Below are positions 42,695 through 52,800 of a DNA stretch of 64,000 nt, piece by piece. Origin of the DNA: Pomphorhynchus laevis (taxonomy: Eukaryota; Acanthocephala; Palaeacanthocephala; Echinorhynchida; Pomphorhynchidae); assembly GCA_012934845.2 (NCBI GenBank), contig WNNJ02003677.1, forward strand, positions 62,001 through 126,000, read 5' to 3'. The notes below the pieces were generated by a model, which was given only the letters and a program-made list of their open reading frames with translations, had not been told where the DNA came from and did no database searches. The stretch's first letter is position 1; every line of letters begins with the position of its first letter. A program made the translations under genes and the position numbers.

Positions 42695-44156
42695 ATACAA
42701 TAATTAATTTAACGTGGCAAATGCGTGCAAAATGCACGCTTACATGACCACTAACAAACAAAAAAAGAACATCAAAGGTCACAGGTAATTAGTTAATTGT
42801 TGAAATGGAATTGGATTTGGCGTTTGAAGCACGGCATAGATGTTGATTGGCGGATATGAATAGGCAGTTGATTCCACAAGAGAGGAGCAGCCACAACGAA
42901 GGAGCGGAAGCCAAAAGAGGTAGAGTAGATTGGGACATGTAAAAGAAGGGAATTACGGGAACGCAGAGCACAATACACAGTACGAGAATTGTCGAGAAAA
43001 GGAAGGTTGAGAAATGAAGGGGTATGAGAAGTTATAAGGCGGAAAGCAATGATAAGAAGACGAATTTGAACACGACAATAAATGGTAGGCCAATCAAGAG
43101 AAACAAGATAGTGGGATGTATGATTAAAACGACGAAGACGGAGGAGAACTCGGACGGCAGCGTTGATGATGCGTTGTAAAGGAAGAAGAGTGGATTTAGG
43201 TGAGTTGGAAAATAGACTAAGACAGTAATCAAGTCTTGAGAAAAGAAGAGAAGATATGAGAGTCATACAAGAAGGGAAATCGATCAATCTACGAACTTGA
43301 CGGAGATTGCGGAGTATCAAGGTAGATGAGCGTACTTTATCACTAACGAAAGGTTTAAGTGAAAGTCGGTTGTCGAAATGAAAGCCTAGGAAAACGAGAT
43401 TATCAACGCTAGGCGATATGAGTAAGTCGTTATAAACTTTAAGACAGGCAATTTCAGTAGAGTGATTAGAGCGAAAAGCGGCTTGGAAGGGAGGAAACAA
43501 GTTAGAGGAAAAGAGATATGTATTAACTTGCTTGAGAACGAGACGCTCAAGGAGTTTAGAGAGGGTTGGGAGAAGTGAAATAGGACGGTACGAAGATGGT
43601 AGTGAGGAGTCGAGATATTGCTTTTTGATGAGAGGACGAACAGTGGCACATTTCCAGACGGAAGGAAATGTACGGCTACGGATGGACGAGTTGAACAATG
43701 TGGTTAGGAAGGGTGAGATAGAGGAGCAGATATTTTTAAGTAAGTGAGTTGGAATTGGGTCAGAAGAAGAGGTTTTGTTAGGTAATGACAGCAGAACCGA
43801 AGGAACTTCATCAGACGAAACGGGAAGAAGGTGGAATAGTTCTGGGAGGGAAGTATTTAAAGAGAAGAGTGGGTACAAGGGGGCTACGGGTAGTAGGGAA
43901 AGTAAATTAGATAGCTTAGTTTGTAGATAAGAAGAAAATTCATCAGGATTTATATTACAAGAAGTAGATGATCGTGAAAGAATTGAGTTTAAGATTTTCC
44001 AATGAGATTTAGAGTTGGACGATTACTCGAGTTGATTTCGCCAAAAGATAGTACGTTTAGTACGTATAAGAATATGATGTGAACGGCGTAGAGAACAGTA
44101 GGAATCACGGAGATTTGGAGTGAGTGAGTTGGGAGAACGTTTAAGAAAGCGATTAT
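42695..44156 (-). mobile_element. LINE family A copy 2, truncated and internally deleted
   Basis: Nearly identical to 22700-24700, including the same ATAATAATACAATAAT tail and hairpin GCGTGCATTTTGCACGC. About 0.5 kb, from inside motif A past the catalytic YADD, is deleted: the frame reads NDLLISPSVDNLVF, joining the pre-motif-A segment to the thumb. It is 5'-truncated at 44156. The deletion keeps the frame (42793-43878 is open for 361 codons), but no catalytic residues remain, so the product could not be a polymerase. Confidence 0.88.
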
Positions 44157-44250
44157 AAATATAGTATAAATACTATTTTATTTTATAATAATATTAAATA
44201 CGTAGACTCGTTAACTGATTTAATTATCTCGTTCCTGTTATTTCCTGAGA
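44157..44250 (+). repeat. Penelope-like tail fragment, opposite orientation
   Basis: The reverse complement of the end signature (AAATACGTAGACTCGTTAAC) abuts the 5' truncation point of LINE A copy 2. It is the only plus-sense tail I found. Confidence 0.6.
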
Positions 44251-44384
44251 TATCGGAAAATTAAATAATTTCGGACTGATAGCGAGGAACGAAGGATTTC
44301 CTTCTATTTATCTGAATGCAAATATCCCAGGAGATACGAATATGTAGTGATTAGATATAAAAACTATCCAAACGCATTATTATT

Positions 44385-44585
44385 AATCAGACCAATTAAT
44401 AGAGTCTACGTATTTTGCACTATCTATAAATTAAATAATAATTAATATTACAATCTTAAATTTTTTATAATTTAGTTTTAAAATAATATAATTTTGATAA
44501 TAAAGGAAGAATATTATTAAAAACAATTTTTATGTATTGATTAATAAATAATAAATGATGTATCAGAATTAAGATTATTAAAATA
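44385..44585 (-). repeat. Penelope-like tail fragment
   Basis: CCAATTAATAGAGTCTACGT, then the A/T middle ending AATAATAAATGATGTATCAG; degenerate and without the pseudoknot. Confidence 0.5.
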
Positions 44586-44832
44586 AAATTATACTAAACA
44601 AAAGTTTATTTAACAATCTAAAAAGGTTTGAAGGTAACATAAGTCCGCACTAATTAGAGAAATGCGTCACGACGAGATAGTATTTGAAGTATCCTGGACT
44701 ATTTCACTTTTTTCCACTTTTTCGAATTCGTGTACAAGTGGGCTCTTCACATTGTACAATGGGATCATTTGCTTCTGAGTCCCCATATGGACATATGTTA
44801 CATCTTTGGATTATTGTGGTTTATCCAATTTA

Positions 44833-44837
44833 CTTTT
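44833..44837. repeat. Target-site duplication of gypsy element 1, left
   Basis: CTTTT directly before the 5' LTR; repeated at 48790-48794. Confidence 0.8.
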
Positions 44838-44921
44838 TGTAATGATACTTACCTTTTGACTTGTTATTCTAGATGTAATAGAATAAAGCCTATTCTTCTC
44901 TGCTTGAATTTACTCGGTACA
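44838..44921 (+). repeat. 5' LTR of gypsy element 1 (84 bp)
   Basis: It starts TGTAATGATAC and ends CTCGGTACA. It contains TGTAATAGAATAAA (44874-44887), one mismatch from the complement of the primer-binding site; the 3' LTR matches exactly. The length is far below the usual several hundred bases. Confidence 0.88.
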
Positions 44922-44922
44922 A

Positions 44923-44936
44923 TTTATTCTAATACA
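44923..44936 (+). promoter_or_regulatory. Self-complementary primer-binding site, element 1
   Basis: TTTATTCTAATACA, one base after the LTR, is the exact reverse complement of TGTATTAGAATAAA at 48742-48755 in the 3' LTR (13 of 14 with the 5' LTR). The place and length match a primer-binding site, and the same geometry with a different sequence exists in element 2. It is most simply read as self-priming, as described for Tf1/sushi elements. Confidence 0.7.
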
Positions 44937-44944
44937 CTGTTACC

Positions 44945-45480
44945 ATGGACAAGATCTTGAAGCCAAACATCTTGAAATTGCATCCTGATGACACGAATGC
45001 CGAGCGCACCTGGAGACATTGGCTCATACGTTTCAAGACATTCATTTCGTCCTTGGAGTCACCGTCCGATAGTGACAAATTTCACATTTTAACGAACCTG
45101 GTTTCAGCGGAGGTTTACGACCTTTTTCGAGAAACGGAAACTTACGAAGACGCGTTATCGACGTTATCTACTACGTACGTCAAATCGAAAACGGATTTGT
45201 TTCTGCGACATCAATTGCGTAATCAGCGCCAATCGTCCAACCAAACAATCGATCAATTCATAAGGCATATCGAATCTCTGGTCGTGAATGTCCATTCGAG
45301 GCTGTAACAGCTCAAAATCATCGAGATTTATTTTTACGCGACACGTTCGTCGCAGGAATCAACTCACCGATAATTCGGCAACGCCTGCTTGAAGCTGCGG
45401 TACACAATAAAGCCAAGGCGTACGAGCTTGCACGAACTTTGGAAGACGCGCATACTCAAGCAAGCCATTTCACAGAATAA
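44945..45480 (+). pseudogene. gypsy element 1 gag, frameshifted
   Basis: From ATG 44945, HWLIRFKTFISSLESPSD and LVSAEVYDLFRETE, then LRNQRQSSNQTIDQFIRHIE; stop at 45307. The continuation (FEAVTAQNHRDLFLRDTFVA, then RQRLLEAAVHNKAKAYELAR) is in another frame and ends at a TAA at about 45480. One small indel near 45290 accounts for the break. This is the capsid part; the knuckles follow in the next frame. Confidence 0.82.
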
Positions 45481-45492
45481 TCAAACTTAAAT

Positions 45493-46902
45493 ATGGGTTG
45501 TGAATCGATGACCATAAATGAACTACATGAAAATATACAAGAAGAACTTCCTTGTCAAATACAATGTAACTCGGTAGAACGTCGCAAATGCTACTTTTGT
45601 GGAGATACAATTCACAAACGAGATCGATGTCCTGCTAAGAATATCACTTGTCGTACTTGCGGGAAGTTGGGTCATTTCGCACGGGTGTGTAAATCCAAAC
45701 GACAAATTTCAACAGGTGTCCATTCCGTGCTAGGTGGCACTTCTTTCTTTCAAGATTCTGCCGCGACGCTACCAACAATTCAAATTTGTATAAAAGGGGT
45801 TTCGTTAAATGCGTTGATTGATACAGGTAGTGCACTCAATTTGATAAGACCTGATATTTCCACTTTGTGCAAACTGACATCGAACCCCTCAACTATACGT
45901 GTGTCTATGGCGAACACCGCATTCTCGACTAAATTACGACAATTTGTGGTAGCGGATATATCAGCTGATGGCAGACCTTACAAGAATATAAAATTCCATA
46001 TTTTGTCGTCTTTATGTTCGGATGTTATACTTGGCCGGCCATTCCTTTCAAGACACACTTCGTTACTTATGAAATTCAACGGTTCCGAGCCTTGTTTTAC
46101 AATTGGAGCTGCAGAAGCTTTGACAGTTGAATCTCCTCAGCTATTCAAATTTCTGGACGAATCCATCCATCCTATCGCAACAAAATCTCGTAGAAGAAAT
46201 CCGTACGATGAAAAGTTCAATGACAGCCCAATCAAACAACTATTATCCGACGAAATTATCGAACCAAGTCAATCGCCCTGGCGCGCTCAAGTACTCATTG
46301 TCAATCAGAACCAAAAGAGACGGATGGTTGTTGACTATTCGGAAACTGTCAATAAATTTACTCAGCTCGACGCCTTCCCACTTCCACGAATTGATGATTT
46401 TATCAACAAATTAGCTCCATATTCCTTTTACAGTTGTCTCGATCTTAAATCAGCTTACCATCAGATTTTGCTGCGCAGTGACGAGCGTCATTATACTGCT
46501 TTCGAGGCGAATGGATCCTTATATCACTTCAATCGTCTACCATTCGGTCTCACAAACGCCGTTCCTGCTTTTCAACGAGTTATCAATGGGATAATTAATA
46601 GAGAGAAGTTGACAGACACCTACGCTTATCTGGATGATGTCGTGATCGGCGGAAGAAGTAAAGAGCAACATGACAGTAACCTGAAGCGTTTTCTAAACGT
46701 AGCCACAAAATACAATATAACCTTGAACAATTCAAAGTGTGTGTTCGCATCTTCGTGGATACGAATACTTGGTTACCAAATTTCTAAAGAAAAAATGTCC
46801 CCTGACCCCAATCGAGTGATTTCAGTTACTTCCCTTGAGGAACCCAAGAACGCAGCATCCTTAAAGCGTATTGTTGGTTTGTTCGCCTACTACAGTTCCT
46901 AG
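45493..46902 (+). pseudogene. gypsy element 1 knuckles, protease and RT
   Basis: CYFCGDTIHKRDRC and CRTCGKLGHFARVC (CCHC), then ALIDTGSALNLI (aspartic protease, DTG), SPWRAQVLIVNQNQKRR, LDLKSAYHQILL (motif A), FGLTNAVPAFQR (motif B), YLDDVVIGG (catalytic), ILGYQISKEKMSPDP and FAYYSS, followed by TAG where Trp is expected (WIKDFS). All catalytic residues are present. The stop truncates the polyprotein before RNase H. Confidence 0.9.
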
Positions 46903-47619
46903 ATTAAAGATTTCTCAAAGTTGATTCGTCCTCTAATTGATTCTCAGTCTTTCCCATTATCTCATTCTGCACTGAAAGCTTTCCATACTTTGAAGGAACG
47001 TATAGCTGAAGCCACTTTGTCAACCATCGACTTTGAATTGCCATTCACGATAGAGACAGACGCAAGTGAGCGATCGATTGGAGCTTGTTTGTCTCAAAAT
47101 AGTAAGCCTGTCGCCTTCTTTTCAAGATCCCTCGACAAAAACGCGAAACGATTCACCGCCATTGAAAAGGAAGCGCTGGCTATTGTTGAAGCGTTAAGAT
47201 ACTGGAGACACTATTTGTACATCCAACCATTCAAGATTATTACGGATCAGCGTTCTGTTTCATACATGTTCAGTGCTCACAACAACAAAATAAAGAACGA
47301 CAAGATATTAAGATGGCGTTTGGAGTTGTCCCAATTTAAATTTGATATCCAGTACCGAGCTGGGAAGCTCAATCATGCCGCTGACGCTCTTTCTCGCGAC
47401 GCGTTCTGCAACTCTGTCTCATTCACCAATCATGATCTTCAGCATCTTCGTAAAGTCCATAGTCAATTATGCCACCCGGGAATTACTCGCCTTTGGCATT
47501 TCGTGCAAAAACGGAACCTCCCATTTTCCCTCTCGGATGTTAGGAATATTTCAAGCGAGTGCAAAAGCTGCGCTATATTGAAACCAAGATTTTTCGTCCA
47601 CCTGAGGCTAAACTCATAA
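46903..47619 (+). pseudogene. gypsy element 1 RNase H and integrase zinc domain
   Basis: In frame with the RT after the stop. PFTIETDASERSIGACLSQ is the RNase H start, FTAIEKEALAIVEALRYWRH the Glu-containing helix and ITDQRSVSYMFS the Asp strand; ADALSR closes it. H-SQLCH, then CKSC form the integrase HHCC domain. After CAILKPRF the frame is lost by one base and ends at 47619. Confidence 0.88.
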
Positions 47620-48245
47620 AATCAAGTATGCCATTTGAACGCTTGTCTATGGATTTAGAGGGCCGAATTCCTACAAAGAACAATAAAAGGTATTTGTTAA
47701 CCGTCATTGACGAGTATAGCAGATTCCCCTTTGCCTTTCCATGTTCTGATATGACTACACACACTGTCATAGACTGTTTAACCCAGATCTTTTCAATTTT
47801 CGGTTCACCTGCTTCAATCCATTCTGATCAAGGTACGGATTTTACCTCTAAGGAAATCCAGTCATTCCTCTCTCATCACGGGGTGGCGATTACTCATTCA
47901 AGTTCATACAACCCTGCTGGCAATGGTCAAGTCGAGCGCCTTAATGGTGTACTATGGAAGGCAATATCATTGCGTTTACATGACCTCGGAAAGAAAACAG
48001 ATGAGTGGCAAAGTGTATTACCACAATGTCTCAACGCTATTCGATCACTTCTGTGTACTGCCACGAACCACACACCACATGAACGACTCTTTACATTCAG
48101 CCGACGCTCTATAAATGGTCATGATCTTCCGTCTTGGTTATCAAACCCTGACCCAGTCTTAATAAGACGCTTTAATAAAACGAACAAATACGAGAACCCT
48201 GTGGAAAAAGCTGAAATTGTGTACGCCAATCCCAATTTTGCTCTC

Positions 48246-48281
<36 letters not shown>

Positions 48282-48710
48282 ACTCGACATTTATCCCCGT
48301 ATCCCAGAGTCGACGAAAACCTCAATGTCAACTCGTCCGATGGAGACATTCCCTTTGACCTTGAAACTTTGAATTTATACGATGGCGATAAAATATGTGA
48401 TCAGGCATCAATAAATGACCATTCAACAGTAAATAGCAATTCTCATTCACGTTCAGATAAGCGTTCTGATGAAATCACTGTCAACCCTGAAAACTTGGAT
48501 GCAACGAAGTATATCGATGAGACGGTCAATCACAACGAGGAAAACGAACTATCCAGACAGGATGAATCATTTCTCTTAAATACTGATAATACGTGCCAGA
48601 GCAACTACCCTACGAGACACTTCAATCGTTCTAAAAATGGGGAACTACGACCTCAAAGAAATCGAAGAAGTCCTGTGTACTTAAATGATTATGTCGTGGG
48701 GAGAATGTAA
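47575..48710 (+). pseudogene. gypsy element 1 integrase core and C-terminus
   Basis: It is shifted by one frame from the zinc domain. The catalytic triad is visible: Asp in LSMDLEG, Asp in IHSDQGTDF and Glu in GNGQVERLNG, with SRFPFAFPC between. Then NHTPHERLF and PVEKAEIVYANPNFALV, followed by a (TA)n run giving repeated Tyr-Ile, then TRHLSPYPR. The C-terminus is acidic and Asn/Ser-rich. The stop codon TAA (48708-48710) lies inside the 3' LTR. Confidence 0.87.
48247..48280 (+). repeat. (TA)n microsatellite in integrase
   Basis: About 16-17 TA units, kept in frame as Tyr-Ile repeats, where homologues have a short RYPxGRE-type loop. Confidence 0.9.
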
Positions 48711-48789
48711 TGATACTTACCTCTTGACTTGTTATTCTAGATGTATTAGAATAAAGCCTATTCTTCTCTGCTTGAATTTACTCGGTACA
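48706..48789 (+). repeat. 3' LTR of gypsy element 1 (84 bp)
   Basis: It differs from the 5' LTR at two positions (T/C near base 18; A/T near base 41). TTATTCTA (48732-48739) and TAGAATAA (48747-48754) form an 8-bp stem with a 7-base loop that overlaps the primer-complementary segment. Confidence 0.88.
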
Positions 48790-49259
48790 CTTTTCATTCA
48801 ATATTGATCGCATTGATAAATGTTCACATCTATTCAATAATATTTTTCGTAATCTTGTTGATTTATAGATTCAGAAAACTTTATCGCATTGTGGTTGTCT
48901 ATCGAGATTCCATGTTGACTGTTATATTGTTCACGGCGAGTTGACTTATATTGATCACGGTGAGTTGTCACCTACTCGGATTAGGGACAACACGACTTAT
49001 CACAAACAAGTCGGGTTGTTAATGAAGTTATCTGAATATGGATCAAGCTGCTTAATCAGTTTAGTAAACTCAAAACCAACCTTAAACGACGACACATGCA
49101 TAGTACGTGCTGTATTTAGAAGATCTACGATCTCAACGGCAGATTTGTATTTGCTAATTCAATTTTGTTTCGTTAACAATACATCAGCAGGGGACACCAA
49201 CAAGGTTGAAATGCTTATACATGTATATGATCTTCGATGGGACTTCAAAAATCGCTAAT
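48790..49259. other. Unassigned flank of gypsy element 1
   Basis: It starts with the CTTTT duplication. Open plus-strand codons at 48941-49258 match nothing. A short internal repeat (GGCGAGTTGACTTATATTGA, then GGTGAGTTG) is present. Confidence 0.3.
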
Positions 49260-49805
49260 GTGGCGTTTATCTGTTTCTGTTCATAAAAGAGAGCGTGCAG
49301 CGCTGTAGGCAGTGTTTTCTAACAATGGTATACTGTCAAGCGGCATGTTTTTAAATCGAGATATATACTTCACCATATAATCCATTGTACTGTCCTACCT
49401 AACCATTTTTTCGGTGAGGTTGTACTGGGTACTTTTACTATAAGCCACTTGCTCCAGAAAATATGTAGTTAACTCGTGTGACAAAGAAAATTCCTCGATC
49501 CGAATGAACAAAAGACGAAGTACAGAGTATGTTAAAAAGCTGAGCACAACAGCGAATATTTGTCGGGACATGGAAAAACAAAAGCGAACCTAGAAAACTT
49601 GTTAATAACTACGAGAATATATCGGTTCTTTTTTTGCATATGGGAAATTACACATAAAGTCAATCTTGATTCGTTCAAATTGAGTTGATTTGATTAATCT
49701 TGGCATATGTGGATTGTAGTAACAAGGTCTGACTTCCGCACACGTTTGACATTTTTTAATTACCAGCTTTAGGTCAGCAATCGAAAATGGAAGATTGCTG
49801 GATCT
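49260..49805 (-). pseudogene. Remnant of a third gypsy integrase
   Basis: Read on the minus strand from the satellite edge: LAHFARSSNLPFSIADLKLV, then IKKCQTCAEVRPCYYN (end of the HHCC zinc domain), then IKSTQFERIKIDFM with the core start, FSRFAFVFPCPDKYS, and HSDRG (second catalytic Asp, about 49500). It is frameshifted and degenerate after that. It is related to but distinct from element 1. The satellite begins within or right at the zinc domain. Confidence 0.75.
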
Positions 49806-49820
49806 GGCAAAGTGAGCAAG

Positions 49821-52800
49821 TAGTTTTTGAGGATAGTTTTTGAGAATAGTTTTTGAGGATAGTTTTTGAGGATAGTTTTTGAGGATAGTTTTTGAGGATA
49901 GTTTTTGAGGATAGTTTTTGAGGATAGTTTTTGAGGATAGTTTTTGAGGATAGTTTTTGAGGATAGTTTTTGAGGATAGTTTTTGAGGATAGTTTTTGAG
50001 GATAGTTTTTGAGGATAGTTTTTGAGGATAGTTTTTGAGGATAGTTTTTGAGGATAGTTTTTGAGGATAGTTTTTGAGGATAGTTTTTGAGGATAGTTTT
50101 TGAGGATAGTTTTTGAGGATAGTTTTTGAGGATAGTTTTTGAGGATAGTTTTTGAGGATAGTTTTTGAGGATAGTTTTTGAGGATAGTTTTTGAGGATAG
50201 TTTTTGAGGATAGTTTTTGAGGATAGTTTTTGAGGATAGTTTTTGAGGATAGTTTTTGAGGATAGTTTTTGAGGATAGTTTTTGAGGATAGTTTTTGAGG
50301 ATAGTTTTTGAGGATAGTTTTTGAGGATAGTTTTTGAGGATAGTTTTTGAGGATAGTTTTTGAGGATAGTTTTTGAGGATAGTTTTTGAGGATAGTTTTT
50401 GAGGATAGTTTTTGAGGATAGTTTTTGAGGATAGTTTTTGAGGATAGTTTTTGAGGATAGTTTTTGAGGATAGTTTTTGAGGATAGTTTTTGAGGATAGT
50501 TTTTGAGGATAGTTTTTGAGGATAGTTTTTGAGGATAGTTTTTGAGGATAGTTTTTGAGGATAGTTTTTGAGGATAGTTTTTGAGGATAGTTTTTGAGGA
50601 TAGTTTTTGAGGATAGTTTTTGAGGATAGTTTTTGAGGATAGTTTTTGAGGATAGTTTTTGAGGATAGTTTTTGAGGATAGTTTTTGAGGATAGTTTTTG
50701 AGGATAGTTTTTGAGGATAGTTTTTGAGGATAGTTTTTGAGGATAGTTTTTGAGGATAGTTTTTGAGGATAGTTTTTGAGGATAGTTTTTGAGGATAGTT
50801 TTTGAGGATAGTTTTTGAGGATAGTTTTTGAGGATAGTTTTTGAGGATAGTTTTTGAGGATAGTTTTTGAGGATAGTTTTTGAGGATAGTTTTTGAGGAT
50901 AGTTTTTGAGGATAGTTTTTGAGGATAGTTTTTGAGGATAGTTTTTGAGAATAGTTTTTGAGGATAGTTTTTGAGGATAGTTTTTGAGGATAGTTTTTGA
51001 GGATAGTTTTTGAGGATAGTTTTTGAGGATAGTTTTTGAGGATAGTTTTTGAGGATAGTTTTTGAGGATAGTTTTTGAGGATAGTTTTTGAGGATAGTTT
51101 TTGAGGATAGTTTTTGAGGATAGTTTTTGAGGATAGTTTTTGAGGATAGTTTTTGAGGATAGTTTTTGAGGATAGCTTTTGAGGATAGTTTTTGAGGATA
51201 GTTTTTGAGGATAGTTTTTGAGGATAGTTTTTGAGGATAGTTTTTGAGGATAGTTTTTGAGGATAGTTTTTGAGGATAGTTTTTGAGGATAGTTTTTGAG
51301 GATAGTTTTTGAGGATAGCTTTTGAGGATAGTTTTTGAGGATAGTTTTTGAGGATAGTTTTTGAGGATAGTTTTTGAGGATAGTTTTTGAGGATAGTTTT
51401 TGAGGATAGTTTTTGAGGATAGTTTTTGAGGATAGTTTTTGAGAATAGTTTTTGAGGATAGTTTTTGAGGATAGTTTTTGAGGATAGTTTTTGAGGATAG
51501 TTTTTGAGGATAGTTTTTGAGGATAGTTTTTGAGGATAGTTTTTGAGGATAGTTTTTGAGGATAGTTTTTGAGGATAGTTTTTGAGGATAGTTTTTGAGG
51601 ATAGTTTTTGAGGATAGTTTTTGAGGATAGTTTTTGAGGATAGTTTTTGAGGATAGTTTTTGAGGATAGTTTTTGAGGATAGTTTTTGAGGATAGTTTTT
51701 GAGGATAGTTTTTGAGGGATAGTTTTTGAGGATAGTTTTTGAGGATAGTTTTTGAGGATAGTTTTTGAGGATAGTTTTTGAGGATAGTTTTTGAGGATAG
51801 TTTTTGAGGATAGTTTTTGAGGATAGTTTTTGAGGATAGTTTTTGAGGATAGTTTTTGAGGATAGTTTTTGAGGATAGTTTTTGAGGATAGTTTTTGAGG
51901 ATAGTTTTTGAGGATAGTTTTTGAGGATAGTTTTTGAGAACTGCTTTTCGAGACTAGTTTTTAGAGGATATTTTTTGAGGATAGTTTTTTGGTGGATAGT
52001 TTTTTGAGTTTAGTTTTTTGAGGATTGTTTTTTATGTTAATTTTCTGAGGATAGTTTTCCGAGGTTAGTTTTTCGAGGATAGTTTTTTGAGGATAATGTT
52101 TTGAGGATAGTGTTTTGAAGATAGTTTCTGAGGATAGTTTTTTGAGGATAATGTTTAGAGGATTGTTTGTTGAGGATAGTTTTTTTAGGATAGCTTTTTT
52201 AAGATAGTTTTTAGGATAGCTTTTTGTGTCTAGGTTTTTGAGGATAATTTTGTGAGGATAGCTTTTTGCGGATAGTTTTTTGCGAATAGTTTTTTTGTGG
52301 ATAGTTTTTAAGGATAGTTTTTGAGTATAGTTTTTTGATGATAGTTTTTTAGGATAGTGTTTTGAGGATAGTGTTTTGAAGATAGTTTTGTGAGGATAGT
52401 TTTCTGAGGATAGTTTTGTGAGGATAGTTTTGTGAGGATAGTTTTGTGAGGATAGTTTTGTGAGGATAGTTTTGTGAGGATAGTTTTGTGAGGATAGTTT
52501 TGTGAAGATAGTTTGGTTAGGATAGTTTTGTGAAGATAGTTTTGTGAGGATAGTTTTGTGAGGATAGTTTTGTGAGGATAGTTTTCTGATGATAGTTTTG
52601 ATGATAGTTTTTGATGATTGTTTTTTGAAGATAGTGTTATGAAGATAGTGTTTTGAATATAGTTTTGGAGGAAAGCTTTTGAGGATAGTTTTTTAGGTAA
52701 GTTTTCGAGGATAGATTTTGGTGATAGCTTTTTAAGGATAGTTTTTGAGGGGTTTTTGGGTATTATTTGAGGTAAGTTTTCGAGATAGTATTTTAAGTAT

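Larger units (their letters stand above)
44838..48789 (+). mobile_element. Complete but mutated Ty3/gypsy retrotransposon (element 1)
   Basis: 3,952 bp bounded by 84-bp LTRs and a CTTTT duplication. The order is gag, two CCHC knuckles, protease, RT, RNase H, integrase. It carries a frameshift in gag, a TAG in place of a Trp codon after the RT, a frameshift between RNase H and integrase, and a (TA)n run inside the integrase C-terminus. LTR differences between the two ends are only two, so insertion is fairly recent. Confidence 0.92.

Noticed and set aside
44922-44940. Conventional tRNA primer-binding site
   Set aside because: The site lacks the usual TGG start complementary to a CCA end, whereas it matches its own LTR over 14 bases.
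48941-49258. 105-codon plus-strand open frame as a gene
   Set aside because: No motif and no splice or start context. It lies between a retrotransposon and an integrase remnant and contains a small internal repeat.
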